From Comamonas sp. SCN 65-56 (lineage in GTDB: Bacteria > Pseudomonadota > Gammaproteobacteria > Burkholderiales > Burkholderiaceae_C), in NCBI RefSeq assembly GCF_001724135.1, contig NZ_MEDS01000025.1, forward strand, positions 496,001-560,000: a stretch of DNA of 64,000 bases, written 5' to 3'. Under the pieces are notes generated by a model. That model ran no database searches and had not been told where the DNA came from. It was given only the letters and a program-made list of their open reading frames with translations. Each line of letters begins with the position of its first letter. The stretch's first letter is position 1. This document shows positions 36,214 through 45,018 of this stretch, in pieces. The position numbers were made by a program, and so were the translations under genes.

Positions 36214-36852
36214 ATGACCACCCCTACCGCCTCCATCCTTCGTGTCGCGATCGCCGCCGCAGCGCTTGTCGGCGGCCTGAGCGCCTGTGTCCCGCTGGTC
36301 GTGGGCACGGGCGCGGCCGTCGGTGCCATGGTGGCGACCGACCCGCGCACCACCGGCACGCAGGTGGACGACGAAGGCATAGAGCTGCGCGCCAGCAGCC
36401 GCATCACCGAAGCCCTGGGCGAGAAGGTGCATGTGAACATCACCAGCTACAACCGCCAGGCGCTCATCACCGGTGAAGTGCCCACCGCCGCCGACAGCCA
36501 GCGCGTGCAGGAGATCGTGCAGGGCGTGCAGAACGTCAAGTCGGTGGTCAATGCGCTCGGCGTGATGCCCAACTCCACGCTGTCCGAGCGCTCCAACGAC
36601 ACCTACATCACCGGCAAGGTGCGCGCCAAACTGGTCGATTTCGGCGACCCCATCGCCACCAACGCCTTCAAGATCGTCACCGAGCGCTCCGAGGTCTACA
36701 TGCTGGGCCGCGTGACGCAGTACCAGGCCAACCAGTTGACCGACGCGGCGCGCAGCATCGATGGCGTGCGCAAGGTGATCCGGGTATTCGAGATCATCCC
36801 CGACCCGGCGCCGGCCAAGAGCGGCGCCCAGCCGGCCACCGTCACCCGATAA
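36214..36852 (+). CDS. dolP: BON-domain outer-membrane lipoprotein, DolP-like
   Basis: A 212-residue lipoprotein: lipobox GLSAC (C25), then two BON domains (about residues 60-125 and 126-200) with the typical VKSVVNAL and VRKVIRVFEII ends. This is the layout of DolP (YraP), which supports outer-membrane integrity and BAM function. The ATG at 36214 sets the signal peptide start; an earlier in-frame ATG would add a hydrophilic leader. Its stop is 2 bp from that of the convergent dehydrogenase. Confidence 0.85.
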   Translation: MTTPTASILRVAIAAAALVGGLSACVPLVVGTGAAVGAMVATDPRTTGTQVDDEGIELRASSRITEALGEKVHVNITSYNRQALITGEVPTAADSQRVQEIVQGVQNVKSVVNALGVMPNSTLSERSNDTYITGKVRAKLVDFGDPIATNAFKIVTERSEVYMLGRVTQYQANQLTDAARSIDGVRKVIRVFEIIPDPAPAKSGAQPATVTR

Positions 36853-36854
36853 GC

Positions 36855-37781
36855 CTAGGAACGCGGCGTGAGCCGCGTGATGAGGCTGGAGGTGTCCCAG
36901 CGCCGGCCACCGTCCCGTTGCACCTCGGCGTAGAACTGATCCACCAGCGCGGTGACCGGCAGCAGCGCACCGTTGCGCTGGGCCTCGGCCAGTACCAGGC
37001 CCAGGTCCTTGCGCATCCAATCGACGGCAAAGCCGAAGTCAAAGCGCCCCTCGATCATGGTGCGTCCGCGGTTGTCCATCTGCCAGCTCTGCGCCGCGCC
37101 CTTGCCTATGACGTCAAGCACCAGCGGCATGTTCAGGCCCGCCTGCTGACCGAAGGCGATCGCCTCCGCCAGACCCTGCACCATGCCGGCGATGCAGGTC
37201 TGGTTCACCATCTTGGCCAACTGGCCACTGCCACTGGCACCAATGCGCGTGCAGGCGCGGGCATAGGCCATCGCCACCGGCTGCATCGCCTCAAACGCCG
37301 CGGGGTCGCCGCCGCACATCACGGTGAGCACGCCTTTCTGCGCGCCCGCCTGGCCGCCGGAGACCGGTGCATCGACAAACTGCAGCCCCTGCTGCAGCGC
37401 CAGCGCATGCAGCTCGCGCGCCACCGCCGCCGAGGCGGTGGTGTGGTCGACGAAGACGGCGCCGGGCTGCATGCCGGCAAACGCGCCATCGGGCCCGAGC
37501 ACCACACTGCGCAGGTCGTCGTCATTGCCGACGCAGCAGAAAACCAGCGCCGCGCCCTGCGCCGCTGCCTGCGGGGTTTGTGCCTTTTTTACAGCTCCAG
37601 CGCCCGCAAATTCTGCGCACCATGCTTCTGATTTTGAAGCGGTACGGTTGTAGACCGTCACCGCATGCCCGGCCAGTGCCAGGTGGCCTGCCATGGGATA
37701 GCCCATGACGCCCAGCCCGAGAAACGCCACCTTGTGCGGCGCGACCGCGGCGTACGCGCGCGCCTCCAACCCTGCTGTCAT
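36855..37781 (-). CDS. NAD(P)-dependent beta-hydroxyacid dehydrogenase
   Basis: A protein of about 308 residues in the 3-hydroxyisobutyrate / tartronate semialdehyde reductase family. The nucleotide motif is FLGLGVMGYPMAGHLALAGH near the N-terminus. The substrate motif is DAPVSGGQAGAQKG and the catalytic lysine lies in SGQLAKMVNQ. The substrate is not determined by sequence. A dispersed repeat (37585-37640) interrupts the Rossmann part in frame around CAEFAGAGAVKKAQTP. The ATG at 37781 is preferred over one 15 bp earlier. pilU ends 12 bp to the right on the same strand. Confidence 0.88.
   Translation of the reverse strand: MTAGLEARAYAAVAPHKVAFLGLGVMGYPMAGHLALAGHAVTVYNRTASKSEAWCAEFAGAGAVKKAQTPQAAAQGAALVFCCVGNDDDLRSVVLGPDGAFAGMQPGAVFVDHTTASAAVARELHALALQQGLQFVDAPVSGGQAGAQKGVLTVMCGGDPAAFEAMQPVAMAYARACTRIGASGSGQLAKMVNQTCIAGMVQGLAEAIAFGQQAGLNMPLVLDVIGKGAAQSWQMDNRGRTMIEGRFDFGFAVDWMRKDLGLVLAEAQRNGALLPVTALVDQFYAEVQRDGGRRWDTSSLITRLTPRS
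37585..37640. repeat. Dispersed palindromic repeat inside the dehydrogenase gene
   Basis: TTTTTTACAGCTCCAGCGCC ... TCTGATTTTGAAGC is a diverged copy of the family, AT-rich at its ends and in frame with the gene. Confidence 0.5.
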
Positions 37782-37792
37782 TGCTGCAATCC

Positions 37793-38935
37793 TCAAACGA
37801 TGGCGAAGGCCTCGGTGCCCGCGGCCAGATCGCCCGATTTTGCGCGCTGGCTGGTCAGCTTGATCTGCAGTCGCAGGTCGTTGACCGAATCGGCATTGCG
37901 CAGCGCATCTTCATAGGTGACGAGATTGGCCTCGTAGAGGTCGAACAGCGCCTGGTCAAAGGTCTGCATGCCCAGTTCGCGGCTCTTCTTCATCGTTTCC
38001 TTGATGTTGGTCACCTCGCCCTTGAAGATGAAGTCGGCGATCAGGGGCGAATTGAGCATCACCTCGACCGCGGCGATGCGGCCCTTGCCATCCTGCTTGG
38101 GCAGCAGGCGCTGCGAGACCATGCCCTTGAGGTTCAGCGACAGATCCATCAGCAGCTGCGCGCGCCGCTCCTCGGGGAAGAAGTTGATGATGCGGTCCAG
38201 CGCCTGGTTGGCGCTGTTGGCGTGCAGCGTGGCCAGGCACAGGTGGCCGGTTTCGGCAAAGGCCACCGCGTGCTCCATGGTCTCGCGGTCGCGGATTTCG
38301 CCCATCAGGATCACGTCGGGCGCCTGACGCAGCGTGTTCTTGAGCGCCGCTTCCCAGCTGTCGGTATCCAGCCCCACCTCGCGCTGCGTCACGACGCAGT
38401 TCTTGTGCGGATGCACGAACTCGACCGGGTCTTCCACCGTGATGATGTGACCGTAGGAATGCTCGTTGCGCCAGTCCACCATGGCCGCCAGCGTGGTCGA
38501 TTTGCCCGAGCCGGTGGCGCCGACCATGATGCACAGACCGCGCTTGGTCATCGCCACTTCCTTGAGGATCTGCGGCACGCCCAGGCCATCGATGGTCGGC
38601 AACGTCAGCGGAATCGTGCGCAGCACCATGCCGACGTTGCCCTGCTGGACAAAGGCATTGACGCGAAACCGCCCTATGCCCGCTGGCGAGATGGCGAAGT
38701 TGCACTCCTTGGTGCGCTCGAAGTCCGCCACCTGCTTGTCGCTCATGATGGAGCGCGCCAGCGTCAAGGTGTGCGATGGCGTGAGCGGCTGCGGCGAGAC
38801 CTTGGTCATCTTGCCGTCGACCTTGATGGCCGGCGGAAAGTCGGCGGTGATGAACAGATCGCTGCCGCCGCGGCTGACCATCAGCTTGAGCAGGTCGTTG
38901 ATGAATTTGCTGGCCTGATCGCGTTCCATGCCCAT
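37793..38935 (-). CDS. pilU: Type IV pilus retraction ATPase PilU
   Basis: A 380-residue hexameric secretion-type ATPase. Walker A is GATGSGKSTTLA (near residue 143), the Asp box and Walker B region VILMGEIRDRETM near 210, and a His box in TLHANSANQALDRI. The C-terminal extension beyond PilT length and the EFERTKECNF-type N-domain are those of PilU, an accessory motor that boosts PilT-driven retraction. It lies downstream of pilT and the cyclic-nucleotide protein on the same strand. Confidence 0.93.
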   Translation of the reverse strand: MGMERDQASKFINDLLKLMVSRGGSDLFITADFPPAIKVDGKMTKVSPQPLTPSHTLTLARSIMSDKQVADFERTKECNFAISPAGIGRFRVNAFVQQGNVGMVLRTIPLTLPTIDGLGVPQILKEVAMTKRGLCIMVGATGSGKSTTLAAMVDWRNEHSYGHIITVEDPVEFVHPHKNCVVTQREVGLDTDSWEAALKNTLRQAPDVILMGEIRDRETMEHAVAFAETGHLCLATLHANSANQALDRIINFFPEERRAQLLMDLSLNLKGMVSQRLLPKQDGKGRIAAVEVMLNSPLIADFIFKGEVTNIKETMKKSRELGMQTFDQALFDLYEANLVTYEDALRNADSVNDLRLQIKLTSQRAKSGDLAAGTEAFAIV

Positions 38936-38969
38936 TCCCCCTCAGCTGTGCATCCCGTTGGACAATGAC

Positions 38970-39599
38970 TCAACCTTGGTGGTCGCTCAGACGCGCGCTG
39001 ACCACGCGCAGGCGCTGCGAGAGCTTGCGCGCCAGCAGCGCCACGAGGCTGGCGGCCAGCATCGGGTCCTTGGCCATCATTTCATCCATGGCTTCGGCGT
39101 TGAGCGCCGCCAGCTCGCAATCCGTGAGCGTGGTGCACGAGGAAAAGCGGATGCCGCTGTCGAGCAGCGACATCTCGCCCAGAATGTCACCGGGCCGCGT
39201 TTCGGCCAGGCGCAACTGTTCGCCCCAGGGCTGCAGGCGGTCGACGGCAATCGTGCCATTGAGCAGCACCACCATGAAGTTGCCGTACTCGCCCTGGCGG
39301 ATCACGTCGCGGTTGGGCGGCACCGAGGCGAACTGGAAGAACCGCTCCAGGCGCTCGACCGCATCCTTGTCCAGATGCGACATGTATTTGTCCTTGGCCC
39401 ACAGCGCCTCCAGCAGCTTGCCGCCGCGGCTCTTGGGCAGGCGCTTGGCGCCGATTTCGGTAGCGCGGGCCTCCCACGGAATGAGCAAGGCGTCATCCAC
39501 CCCCTGGCCGACAAACGCGGTGGTGAAGAACGCCGACTCCGGCGGCTCCTCCTGCGTCTTTCCGTACCTGGACCTGAGCAGGCCGAGAATGCCTTTCAT
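38970..39599 (-). CDS. Cyclic-nucleotide-binding domain protein between pilT and pilU
   Basis: A 209-residue protein. The C-terminal two thirds are a cNMP-binding (CRP-type) fold: NGTIAVDRLQ, GDILGEMSLLDSGIRFSSCTTLTDCELAAL, with the phosphate-binding cassette GEMSLLDSGIRFSS. There is no helix-turn-helix, so it is not a transcription factor. The ATG at 39599 is chosen because GGGAGTGG lies just upstream; other in-frame starts exist at 39620 and 39650. Its place between the two retraction ATPase genes suggests it links cAMP or c-di-GMP to twitching motility; that is inference. Confidence 0.8.
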   Translation of the reverse strand: MKGILGLLRSRYGKTQEEPPESAFFTTAFVGQGVDDALLIPWEARATEIGAKRLPKSRGGKLLEALWAKDKYMSHLDKDAVERLERFFQFASVPPNRDVIRQGEYGNFMVVLLNGTIAVDRLQPWGEQLRLAETRPGDILGEMSLLDSGIRFSSCTTLTDCELAALNAEAMDEMMAKDPMLAASLVALLARKLSQRLRVVSARLSDHQG

Positions 39600-39682
39600 G
39601 GCAACCACTCCCATATGCATGACCCTGTCGCCAGGGCTGATTCGTGGCACCGGTGGCGAAAGCCGCCCGCACCGTTAACACA

Positions 39683-40726
39683 TCAACCGGGGAAATTCTC
39701 CGGAATCTTGGCCTTGCTGCGTGCCTCTGCCGGGCTGATCACGTTGCGCCGCACGAGGTCGGTCAAGTTCTGGTCCAGCGTCTGCATGCCGACGCTGTTG
39801 CCGGTCTGGATGGTGGAATACATCTGCGCCACCTTGGCCTCGCGGATCAGGTTGCGGATGGCGCTGGTGCCGAGCATGATTTCATGCGCCGCCACCCGGC
39901 CCTTGCCGTCTTTCTTCTTGCACAGGGTCTGCGAGATCACCGCCTGCAGCGATTCCGACAGCATGGCGCGCACCATGTCCTTTTCCTCGGCCGGGAAGAC
40001 GTCGATGACGCGGTCAATCGTCTTGGCGGCCGACGAGGTGTGCAGCGTGCCGAACACCAGGTGGCCGGTTTCGGCCGCCGTCATCGCCAGGCGTATGGTT
40101 TCCAGGTCGCGCATTTCGCCCACCAGGATCGCGTCCGGGTCCTCGCGCAGCGCCGAGCGCAGCGCGGCGCTGAACGACAGCGTCATCGGCCCGACCTCGC
40201 GCTGGTTGATCAGGCATTTCTTCGATTCATGCACGAACTCGATCGGGTCCTCAATGGTGAGGATGTGGCCGTATTCGGTCTCGTTCAGGTGGTTGACCAT
40301 GCCCGCCAGCGTCGTCGACTTGCCCGAGCCGGTAGGCCCGGTCACCAGCACCAGCCCGCGCGGCTTGAGCGCCAGGTCGGCAAAGATCTTGGGCGCATTG
40401 AGCTGCTCCAGCGTCAGAATTTTGCTCGGAATGGTGCGGAACACCGCCGCCGCGCCGCGATTCTGGTTGAAGGCATTGACACGAAAGCGCGCCAGACCGT
40501 CAATCTCGAACGAGAAATCGACCTCCAGGAACTCCTCGTACGTCTTGCGCTGCGAATCGCTCATGATGTCATACACCATGCCGTGCACCGTCTTGTGATC
40601 GAGCGCGTCGACATTGATGCGGCGCACGTCGCCATGCACGCGGATCATCGGCGGCAGGCCGGACGACAGGTGCAGGTCCGAGGCATCGTTTTTCACGCTG
40701 AAGGCCAGAAGCTGGGTGATATCCAC
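39683..40726 (-). CDS. pilT: Type IV pilus retraction ATPase PilT
   Basis: A 347-residue ATPase starting with GTG (DITQLLAFSVKNDASDLHL...), preceded by AGAGGGA. Longer in-frame ATG starts would run across yggS and lack homology. Walker A is GPTGSGKSTTLAG; Walker B AILVGEMRDLETI; the C-terminal AIRNLIREAK motif needed for retraction is intact (E. coli-type AIRNLIRE). It powers pilus retraction, twitching and natural DNA uptake. It is divergent from yggS with 61 bp between starts. Confidence 0.95.
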   Translation of the reverse strand: MDITQLLAFSVKNDASDLHLSSGLPPMIRVHGDVRRINVDALDHKTVHGMVYDIMSDSQRKTYEEFLEVDFSFEIDGLARFRVNAFNQNRGAAAVFRTIPSKILTLEQLNAPKIFADLALKPRGLVLVTGPTGSGKSTTLAGMVNHLNETEYGHILTIEDPIEFVHESKKCLINQREVGPMTLSFSAALRSALREDPDAILVGEMRDLETIRLAMTAAETGHLVFGTLHTSSAAKTIDRVIDVFPAEEKDMVRAMLSESLQAVISQTLCKKKDGKGRVAAHEIMLGTSAIRNLIREAKVAQMYSTIQTGNSVGMQTLDQNLTDLVRRNVISPAEARSKAKIPENFPG

Positions 40727-40787
40727 GAGAGTCCCTCTTGAATGCGGTGTTTGACGGCGGTGTTTGGAGTACGCTTTGCCAAGCATT

Positions 40788-41507
40788 ATGACGACGATCG
40801 CCGCAAATCTACAAGCCATCAAGGACCGCATTGCACGCGCCTGCGCCATGTGTGCACGCAATCCTGATAGCGTCTCACTACTGGCAGTGTCCAAAACCTT
40901 TGGCGCCGATGCGGTGCTGGACGCCGCTCGCGCGGGGCAGCGTCTGTTTGGCGAGAATTACATCCAGGAGGCGGTGCAGAAAATGGCGGATGTGGCCTTG
41001 CAGCATCCGCCGCAGCTGGTCTGGCACTGCATCGGCCCGATCCAGAGCAACAAGACACAGCTGGTGGCGCAGCACTTTGATTGGGCGCACACCGTGGACC
41101 GGGCCAAGATCGCCAGGCGTTTGAACGACCAGCGCCCGCCGCAGCTGCCGCCGCTGCAGGTCTGCATTCAGGTGAATGTCGATGGCGGCGCGACCAAATC
41201 CGGTCTGCCGGTGCAGGAGGCCGTAGCACTCGCCCGCGAGGCGGCGCAGCTGCCGCGGCTGCGGCTGCGCGGCGTGATGAGCATCCCCGACCCGCTGCCC
41301 GACTTTGACGCGCAACTGGCCGTGCACCAGCGCGTGCGCGCCGCGTTCGACGCCATCGCCGCGGCGTTGCCCGCGAACCACAGCGGCTTTGACACGCTGT
41401 CGCTGGGCATGACGGCCGACCTGGAAGCCGCGATCTGCGCCGGCAGCACCCTGGTGCGCGTGGGCAGCGGCGTCTTTGGCGCGCGCCACTACCCGCCGGG
41501 CGGCTGA
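40788..41507 (+). CDS. yggS: PLP homeostasis protein YggS
   Basis: A 239-residue PLP-binding barrel protein (YggS/PROSC). The PLP lysine is in LLAVSKTFGADAV near residue 36. WHCIGPIQSNK near 84-94 and the C-terminal LSLGMTADLEAAICAGSTLVRVGSGVFG are diagnostic. It buffers free pyridoxal phosphate. Its position next to pilT is a conserved arrangement in many proteobacteria. Confidence 0.95.
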   Translation: MTTIAANLQAIKDRIARACAMCARNPDSVSLLAVSKTFGADAVLDAARAGQRLFGENYIQEAVQKMADVALQHPPQLVWHCIGPIQSNKTQLVAQHFDWAHTVDRAKIARRLNDQRPPQLPPLQVCIQVNVDGGATKSGLPVQEAVALAREAAQLPRLRLRGVMSIPDPLPDFDAQLAVHQRVRAAFDAIAAALPANHSGFDTLSLGMTADLEAAICAGSTLVRVGSGVFGARHYPPGG

Positions 41508-41623
41508 AGCGCCCTGAAAGCCCCACGCCCGCGCCGCAGGCAGCGCCGTGCTAAGCTGAAATCCATCCATGGCGCCCGGCTCGCGGCGCCGATCGCACAC
41601 CACCCCCCTTCAGGAGACACCCC

Positions 41624-42760
41624 ATGCCCGGACTTCTGCCCGACGTCGACCCCGACGGCCTGCTCGAATTTTCCGTCGTCTACACCGACCGCTCGCTCAA
41701 CCACATGTCGCAGCGCTTCGTGCGCGTGATGCAGGACATTCTTGCCACGCTCAAGGAGGTCTACCACGCGCATACGGCGGTGCTGGTGCCTGGCAGCGGC
41801 ACCTTCGGCATGGAGGCGGTGGCGCGCCAGTTCGCCAACCGCGAAAAGGTCTTGATCGTGCGCAACGGCTGGTTCAGCTACCGCTGGACGCAGATTTTCG
41901 AAGAGGGCGGCCTGGGCGGCGGCGCCGTGGTCTGCAAGGCGCGCCGCCAGGACTCTGGCCCGCAGGCACCGTGGGCGCCCTGCCCGGCCGATGAAGTCGT
42001 TCAGGCCATCCGCAGCGAGAAGCCCAAGGTGGTCTTCGCGCCGCATGTGGAGACCGCCAGCGGCATCATGCTCAGCGACGACTACCTGCGCGCCATCAGC
42101 GGCGCGGCGCACGAAGTCGGCGCGCTGTTCGTGCTCGATTGCGTGGCCTCGGGCGCGATGTGGGTGGACATGCAGGCCGCCGGCGTGGACGTGCTCATCA
42201 GCGCGCCGCAAAAGGGCTGGAGCAGCTCGCCCTGCTGCGCGATGGTGATGCTGTCCGAGCGCGCGCGCGAGGCGATCGAATCGACCAGGAGCTCCAGCTT
42301 CTCCTGCGACCTGAAGAAATGGATGCAGATCGCCGAAGGCTACGAGAAAGGCGAGCACGCCTACCACACCACCATGCCGACCGACCCGCTGGTGGCTTTG
42401 CGTGACACCATGCTGGAAGCGCGCGCGCGCGGCTTTGCCACGCTGCGCGAGCAGCAGATGGCGCTCGGCACCAAGGTGCGCGCGCTGCTGCAAGGCCGCG
42501 GCTTTCCCAGCGTCGCCGCCCAAGGCTGGGAAGCGCCCGGCGTGGTCGTGAGCTACACCACCGACCCGGACATCAAGAGCGGCAAGAAATTCCTGCAGGT
42601 CGGGCTGCAGACCGCCTCGGGCGTGCCCTTGCAGTGCGACGAAGGGGCGGACTTCAGCACCTTTCGCTTGGGTCTGTTCGGCCTGGACAAATGGGCCGAC
42701 CCGGACCGCAGCGTGGCGCAGCTCGTCAAGGCGCTGGACAGCATGGGCATCCCGGGCTGA
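41624..42760 (+). CDS. Class V aminotransferase (alanine-glyoxylate / serine-glyoxylate type)
   Basis: A 378-residue PLP enzyme. The lysine that binds PLP is in SAPQKGWSSSP near residue 199; VLVPGSGTFGMEAVARQF near 53-70 and DCVASGAMWVDM near 168-179 mark fold-type I, class V. Members convert alanine, serine or purine-derived ureidoglycine with glyoxylate. The substrate is not clear; no purine-catabolism gene is adjacent. AGGAGA precedes the ATG. Confidence 0.85.
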   Translation: MPGLLPDVDPDGLLEFSVVYTDRSLNHMSQRFVRVMQDILATLKEVYHAHTAVLVPGSGTFGMEAVARQFANREKVLIVRNGWFSYRWTQIFEEGGLGGGAVVCKARRQDSGPQAPWAPCPADEVVQAIRSEKPKVVFAPHVETASGIMLSDDYLRAISGAAHEVGALFVLDCVASGAMWVDMQAAGVDVLISAPQKGWSSSPCCAMVMLSERAREAIESTRSSSFSCDLKKWMQIAEGYEKGEHAYHTTMPTDPLVALRDTMLEARARGFATLREQQMALGTKVRALLQGRGFPSVAAQGWEAPGVVVSYTTDPDIKSGKKFLQVGLQTASGVPLQCDEGADFSTFRLGLFGLDKWADPDRSVAQLVKALDSMGIPG

Positions 42761-42782
42761 AACGCCGCCGCTGCGCCCGACC

Positions 42783-42845
42783 TGAATATCGATAGAAAAA
42801 AGTCCGCAGCGCGCATCCAGCCTGCGCTGTCAGCTATCTATTCAG
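42783..42845. repeat. Dispersed palindromic repeat after the aminotransferase gene
   Basis: TGAATATCGATAG ... CTATCTATTCA at the ends, with AGCGC ... GCGCTGTCAGCTAT in the middle. This intergenic copy keeps its outer arms better than the coding copies and may form a hairpin at the 3' end of the transcript. Confidence 0.6.
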
Positions 42846-42914
42846 GGGGTGCCATTTACCCCGGCTTTACACCGGCTTCAACAGCGTGCAGCCGCACGCA
42901 GGCAGGATGGCAGC

Positions 42915-43634
42915 ATGAACGCCCAGATCCTGATGATCGAAGATGACCACCGTCTGGCGCAGATGGTGGTGCAGTACCTGCAGCAGTCGGCACTGCAGGT
43001 CGAGCATGTGGACCACGCCGGCGCCGGCCTCGCGCGGCTGGAGGCGCCCGCAAGCCAGCCGCTGCCGGACCTGGTGATCCTGGACCTGATGCTGCCCGAC
43101 CTGGACGGACTGGAAGTCTGCCGGCGCGTGCGCGCACTGCCGGGCGCGGCGGGCAAGGTGCCGATCCTGATGCTGACCGCCAAGGGCGACCCGATGGACC
43201 GCGTGATCGGCCTGGAAGTGGGCGCCGACGACTACCTGCCCAAGCCGTTTGAGCCGCGCGAGCTGCTGGCGCGCATCCGCGCCATCCTGCGCCGGCGCGA
43301 AGGCGGCGGCGCGCAGGCGGCGACCAACGTGATGCGCTTCGGCAGCCTGGAGATCGACCGCGACGCGCGTGCCGTCAGCGTGGGCGGGCAGGCTGCAGAC
43401 CTCACCTCCTATCAGTTCGATCTGCTGGTGACGCTGGCCGAGCGCGCCGGGCGCGTGCTCACGCGCGACCAGATCATGGAAGCGGTGCGCGGCCGCGAAC
43501 TGGAGGCATTCGACCGCTCCATCGACGTGCACATGGGCCGCATCCGCGCCGCCATAGAGCAGGATGTGAAGAACCCCAAGCGCATCCTCACCGTGCGCGG
43601 CGTGGGCTACGTCTTTGCCAAACACCAGGATTGA
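42915..43634 (+). CDS. OmpR-family response regulator
   Basis: A 239-residue two-component regulator. The receiver domain has the acidic pocket E9/D10/D11, phospho-acceptor D57 in VILDLMLPD, T88 and K110 (YLPKPF). A winged-helix DNA-binding domain follows, with SYQFDLLVTLAERAGRVLTRDQIM and the C-terminal VRGVGYVF. It resembles RstA/PhoP-type regulators. The partner kinase starts 97 bp downstream, after a large stem-loop. The target genes are not evident here. Confidence 0.92.
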   Translation: MNAQILMIEDDHRLAQMVVQYLQQSALQVEHVDHAGAGLARLEAPASQPLPDLVILDLMLPDLDGLEVCRRVRALPGAAGKVPILMLTAKGDPMDRVIGLEVGADDYLPKPFEPRELLARIRAILRRREGGGAQAATNVMRFGSLEIDRDARAVSVGGQAADLTSYQFDLLVTLAERAGRVLTRDQIMEAVRGRELEAFDRSIDVHMGRIRAAIEQDVKNPKRILTVRGVGYVFAKHQD

Positions 43635-43635
43635 A

Positions 43636-43708
43636 GGTTCAGCGTTGAGCGTTGGGCGTTCAGCGTGAAAACCGCGCCTCTGCCTCGCCCAACGCTCAAC
43701 GCTCAACC
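43636..43708. repeat. Large stem-loop between response regulator and kinase genes
   Basis: A 23-bp inverted repeat (43636-43658 and 43686-43708) with one mismatch around a 27-nt loop. The arms are built from repeated GTTGAGC units (GCGTTGAGCGTTGGGCG). It begins right after the regulator stop codon and ends 24 bp before the kinase ATG, so it can set the regulator:kinase ratio by RNA stability or partial termination. Confidence 0.7.
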
Positions 43709-43731
43709 TCTTCCCACGTTCAACCTCCCCC

Positions 43732-44961
43732 ATGCTTGGTCCCTTTTCCCGCCGCCTGTACCTGCGCATCTGGCTCGCCACCGTCGGCGGCGTACTGGTG
43801 TTTGCGCTCGTCGTCGGCTGGGCCTGGCGCATCGCGACCGAGCACAACGCACAGGCGCTGAACGCGCCGCCGCCGCGCGAGCTGCAGATCACGGCCGAGG
43901 ACGGCACGCCGCTGCTGCAAGGCCTGGCCACGCGCGATCCCGGCCCGTGGGAAAACGGCGTGACTTACCAGATCGAAACGCCCGACGGCAGCAACTACAC
44001 GCTGAAGATGGCACCGCGCCCGCGGCCCGCGGGCAGCCCCATGCGCAGCCGCCGCGACGGCCCGTTCTGGCTCGCTCCGCCCTATGGTTTTCTGTGGATC
44101 CTGGGGCTGGTGGGGCTGGCGGTCACGCTCGGGGTGTTTCCCATCATCCGCAAGCTGCTGCAGCGCCTGGAGCGGTTGCAGCGCAGCGTGCAGCGCTTTG
44201 GCGAAGGCGATCTGGCGGTGCGCGTGCCCGAGCAGGGCCAGGACGAGGTGGCGCAGCTGGCGCGCCAGTTCAACGCCGCGGCGGCGCGCGTGCAGGCGCT
44301 GGTGCAGTCGCACAAGTCGCTGCTGGCCAATGCCTCGCATGAACTGCGCTCGCCGCTGGCGCGCATCCGCATGGGACTGGGGCTGCTGGAAGGCGGCATG
44401 CTCTCGGCCGACACACAGGCCGAGCTGCAGCGCAACATTGCCGAGCTGGACCAGCTGGTCGATGAAATCCTGCTGGCCAGCCGGCTGGATGCCGGCGCGG
44501 CCAACGTCGGCAGCGTGGAAATGGTCGATCTCGTCGGTCTGGCGGCCGAGGAATGCGCGCGCGTCGATGCCGATCTGGAGCTCGCCGAGGGCCGTGCCAT
44601 CCCCGAACTGCCCGGCATCGTCAGGCTGCTGCGCCGCGCGGTGCGCAATCTGCTGGAAAACGCACGCCGCTACAGCGCGGGCGATGTCACGCTGCAGCTC
44701 TCATGCGAGGAGGGCGCGGTATTGGTGCGCGTGAACGACCACGGGCCAGGCGTGCCGCCGCCACAGCGCGAACGCATCTTCGAGCCCTTCTACCGCCTGC
44801 CCGGTGCCAGCGAGCGCAGCGGCGGCGTCGGCCTGGGGCTGGCGCTGGTGCGCTCGATTGCCCAACGCCATGGGGGCGAGGTGGTCTGCGAGAGCCGCCC
44901 CGATGGCGGGCCGGGCGCCAGTTTCGTGCTGCGCCTGCCGCTGCAGGCCATGGCGCAATAG
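43732..44961 (+). CDS. Sensor histidine kinase
   Basis: A 409-residue inner-membrane kinase: TM1 near 11-31, a periplasmic domain of about 85 residues, TM2 near 118-138, HAMP (140-192), phospho-acceptor H203 in NASHELRSPLARIRMGL, then the ATPase with NLLENARRYS (N box), DHGPGVP (G1), ERIFEPFYR (F) and GGVGLGLALV (G2). It resembles RstB/CpxA-type kinases. It is the partner of the upstream regulator. The stimulus is unknown. Confidence 0.92.
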   Translation: MLGPFSRRLYLRIWLATVGGVLVFALVVGWAWRIATEHNAQALNAPPPRELQITAEDGTPLLQGLATRDPGPWENGVTYQIETPDGSNYTLKMAPRPRPAGSPMRSRRDGPFWLAPPYGFLWILGLVGLAVTLGVFPIIRKLLQRLERLQRSVQRFGEGDLAVRVPEQGQDEVAQLARQFNAAAARVQALVQSHKSLLANASHELRSPLARIRMGLGLLEGGMLSADTQAELQRNIAELDQLVDEILLASRLDAGAANVGSVEMVDLVGLAAEECARVDADLELAEGRAIPELPGIVRLLRRAVRNLLENARRYSAGDVTLQLSCEEGAVLVRVNDHGPGVPPPQRERIFEPFYRLPGASERSGGVGLGLALVRSIAQRHGGEVVCESRPDGGPGASFVLRLPLQAMAQ

Positions 44962-45018
44962 CCGGCACCGGCACCAGGCCCATCCCTGCAGTCGTACCAT
45001 GCAGCCCTCGGAGGCCGC

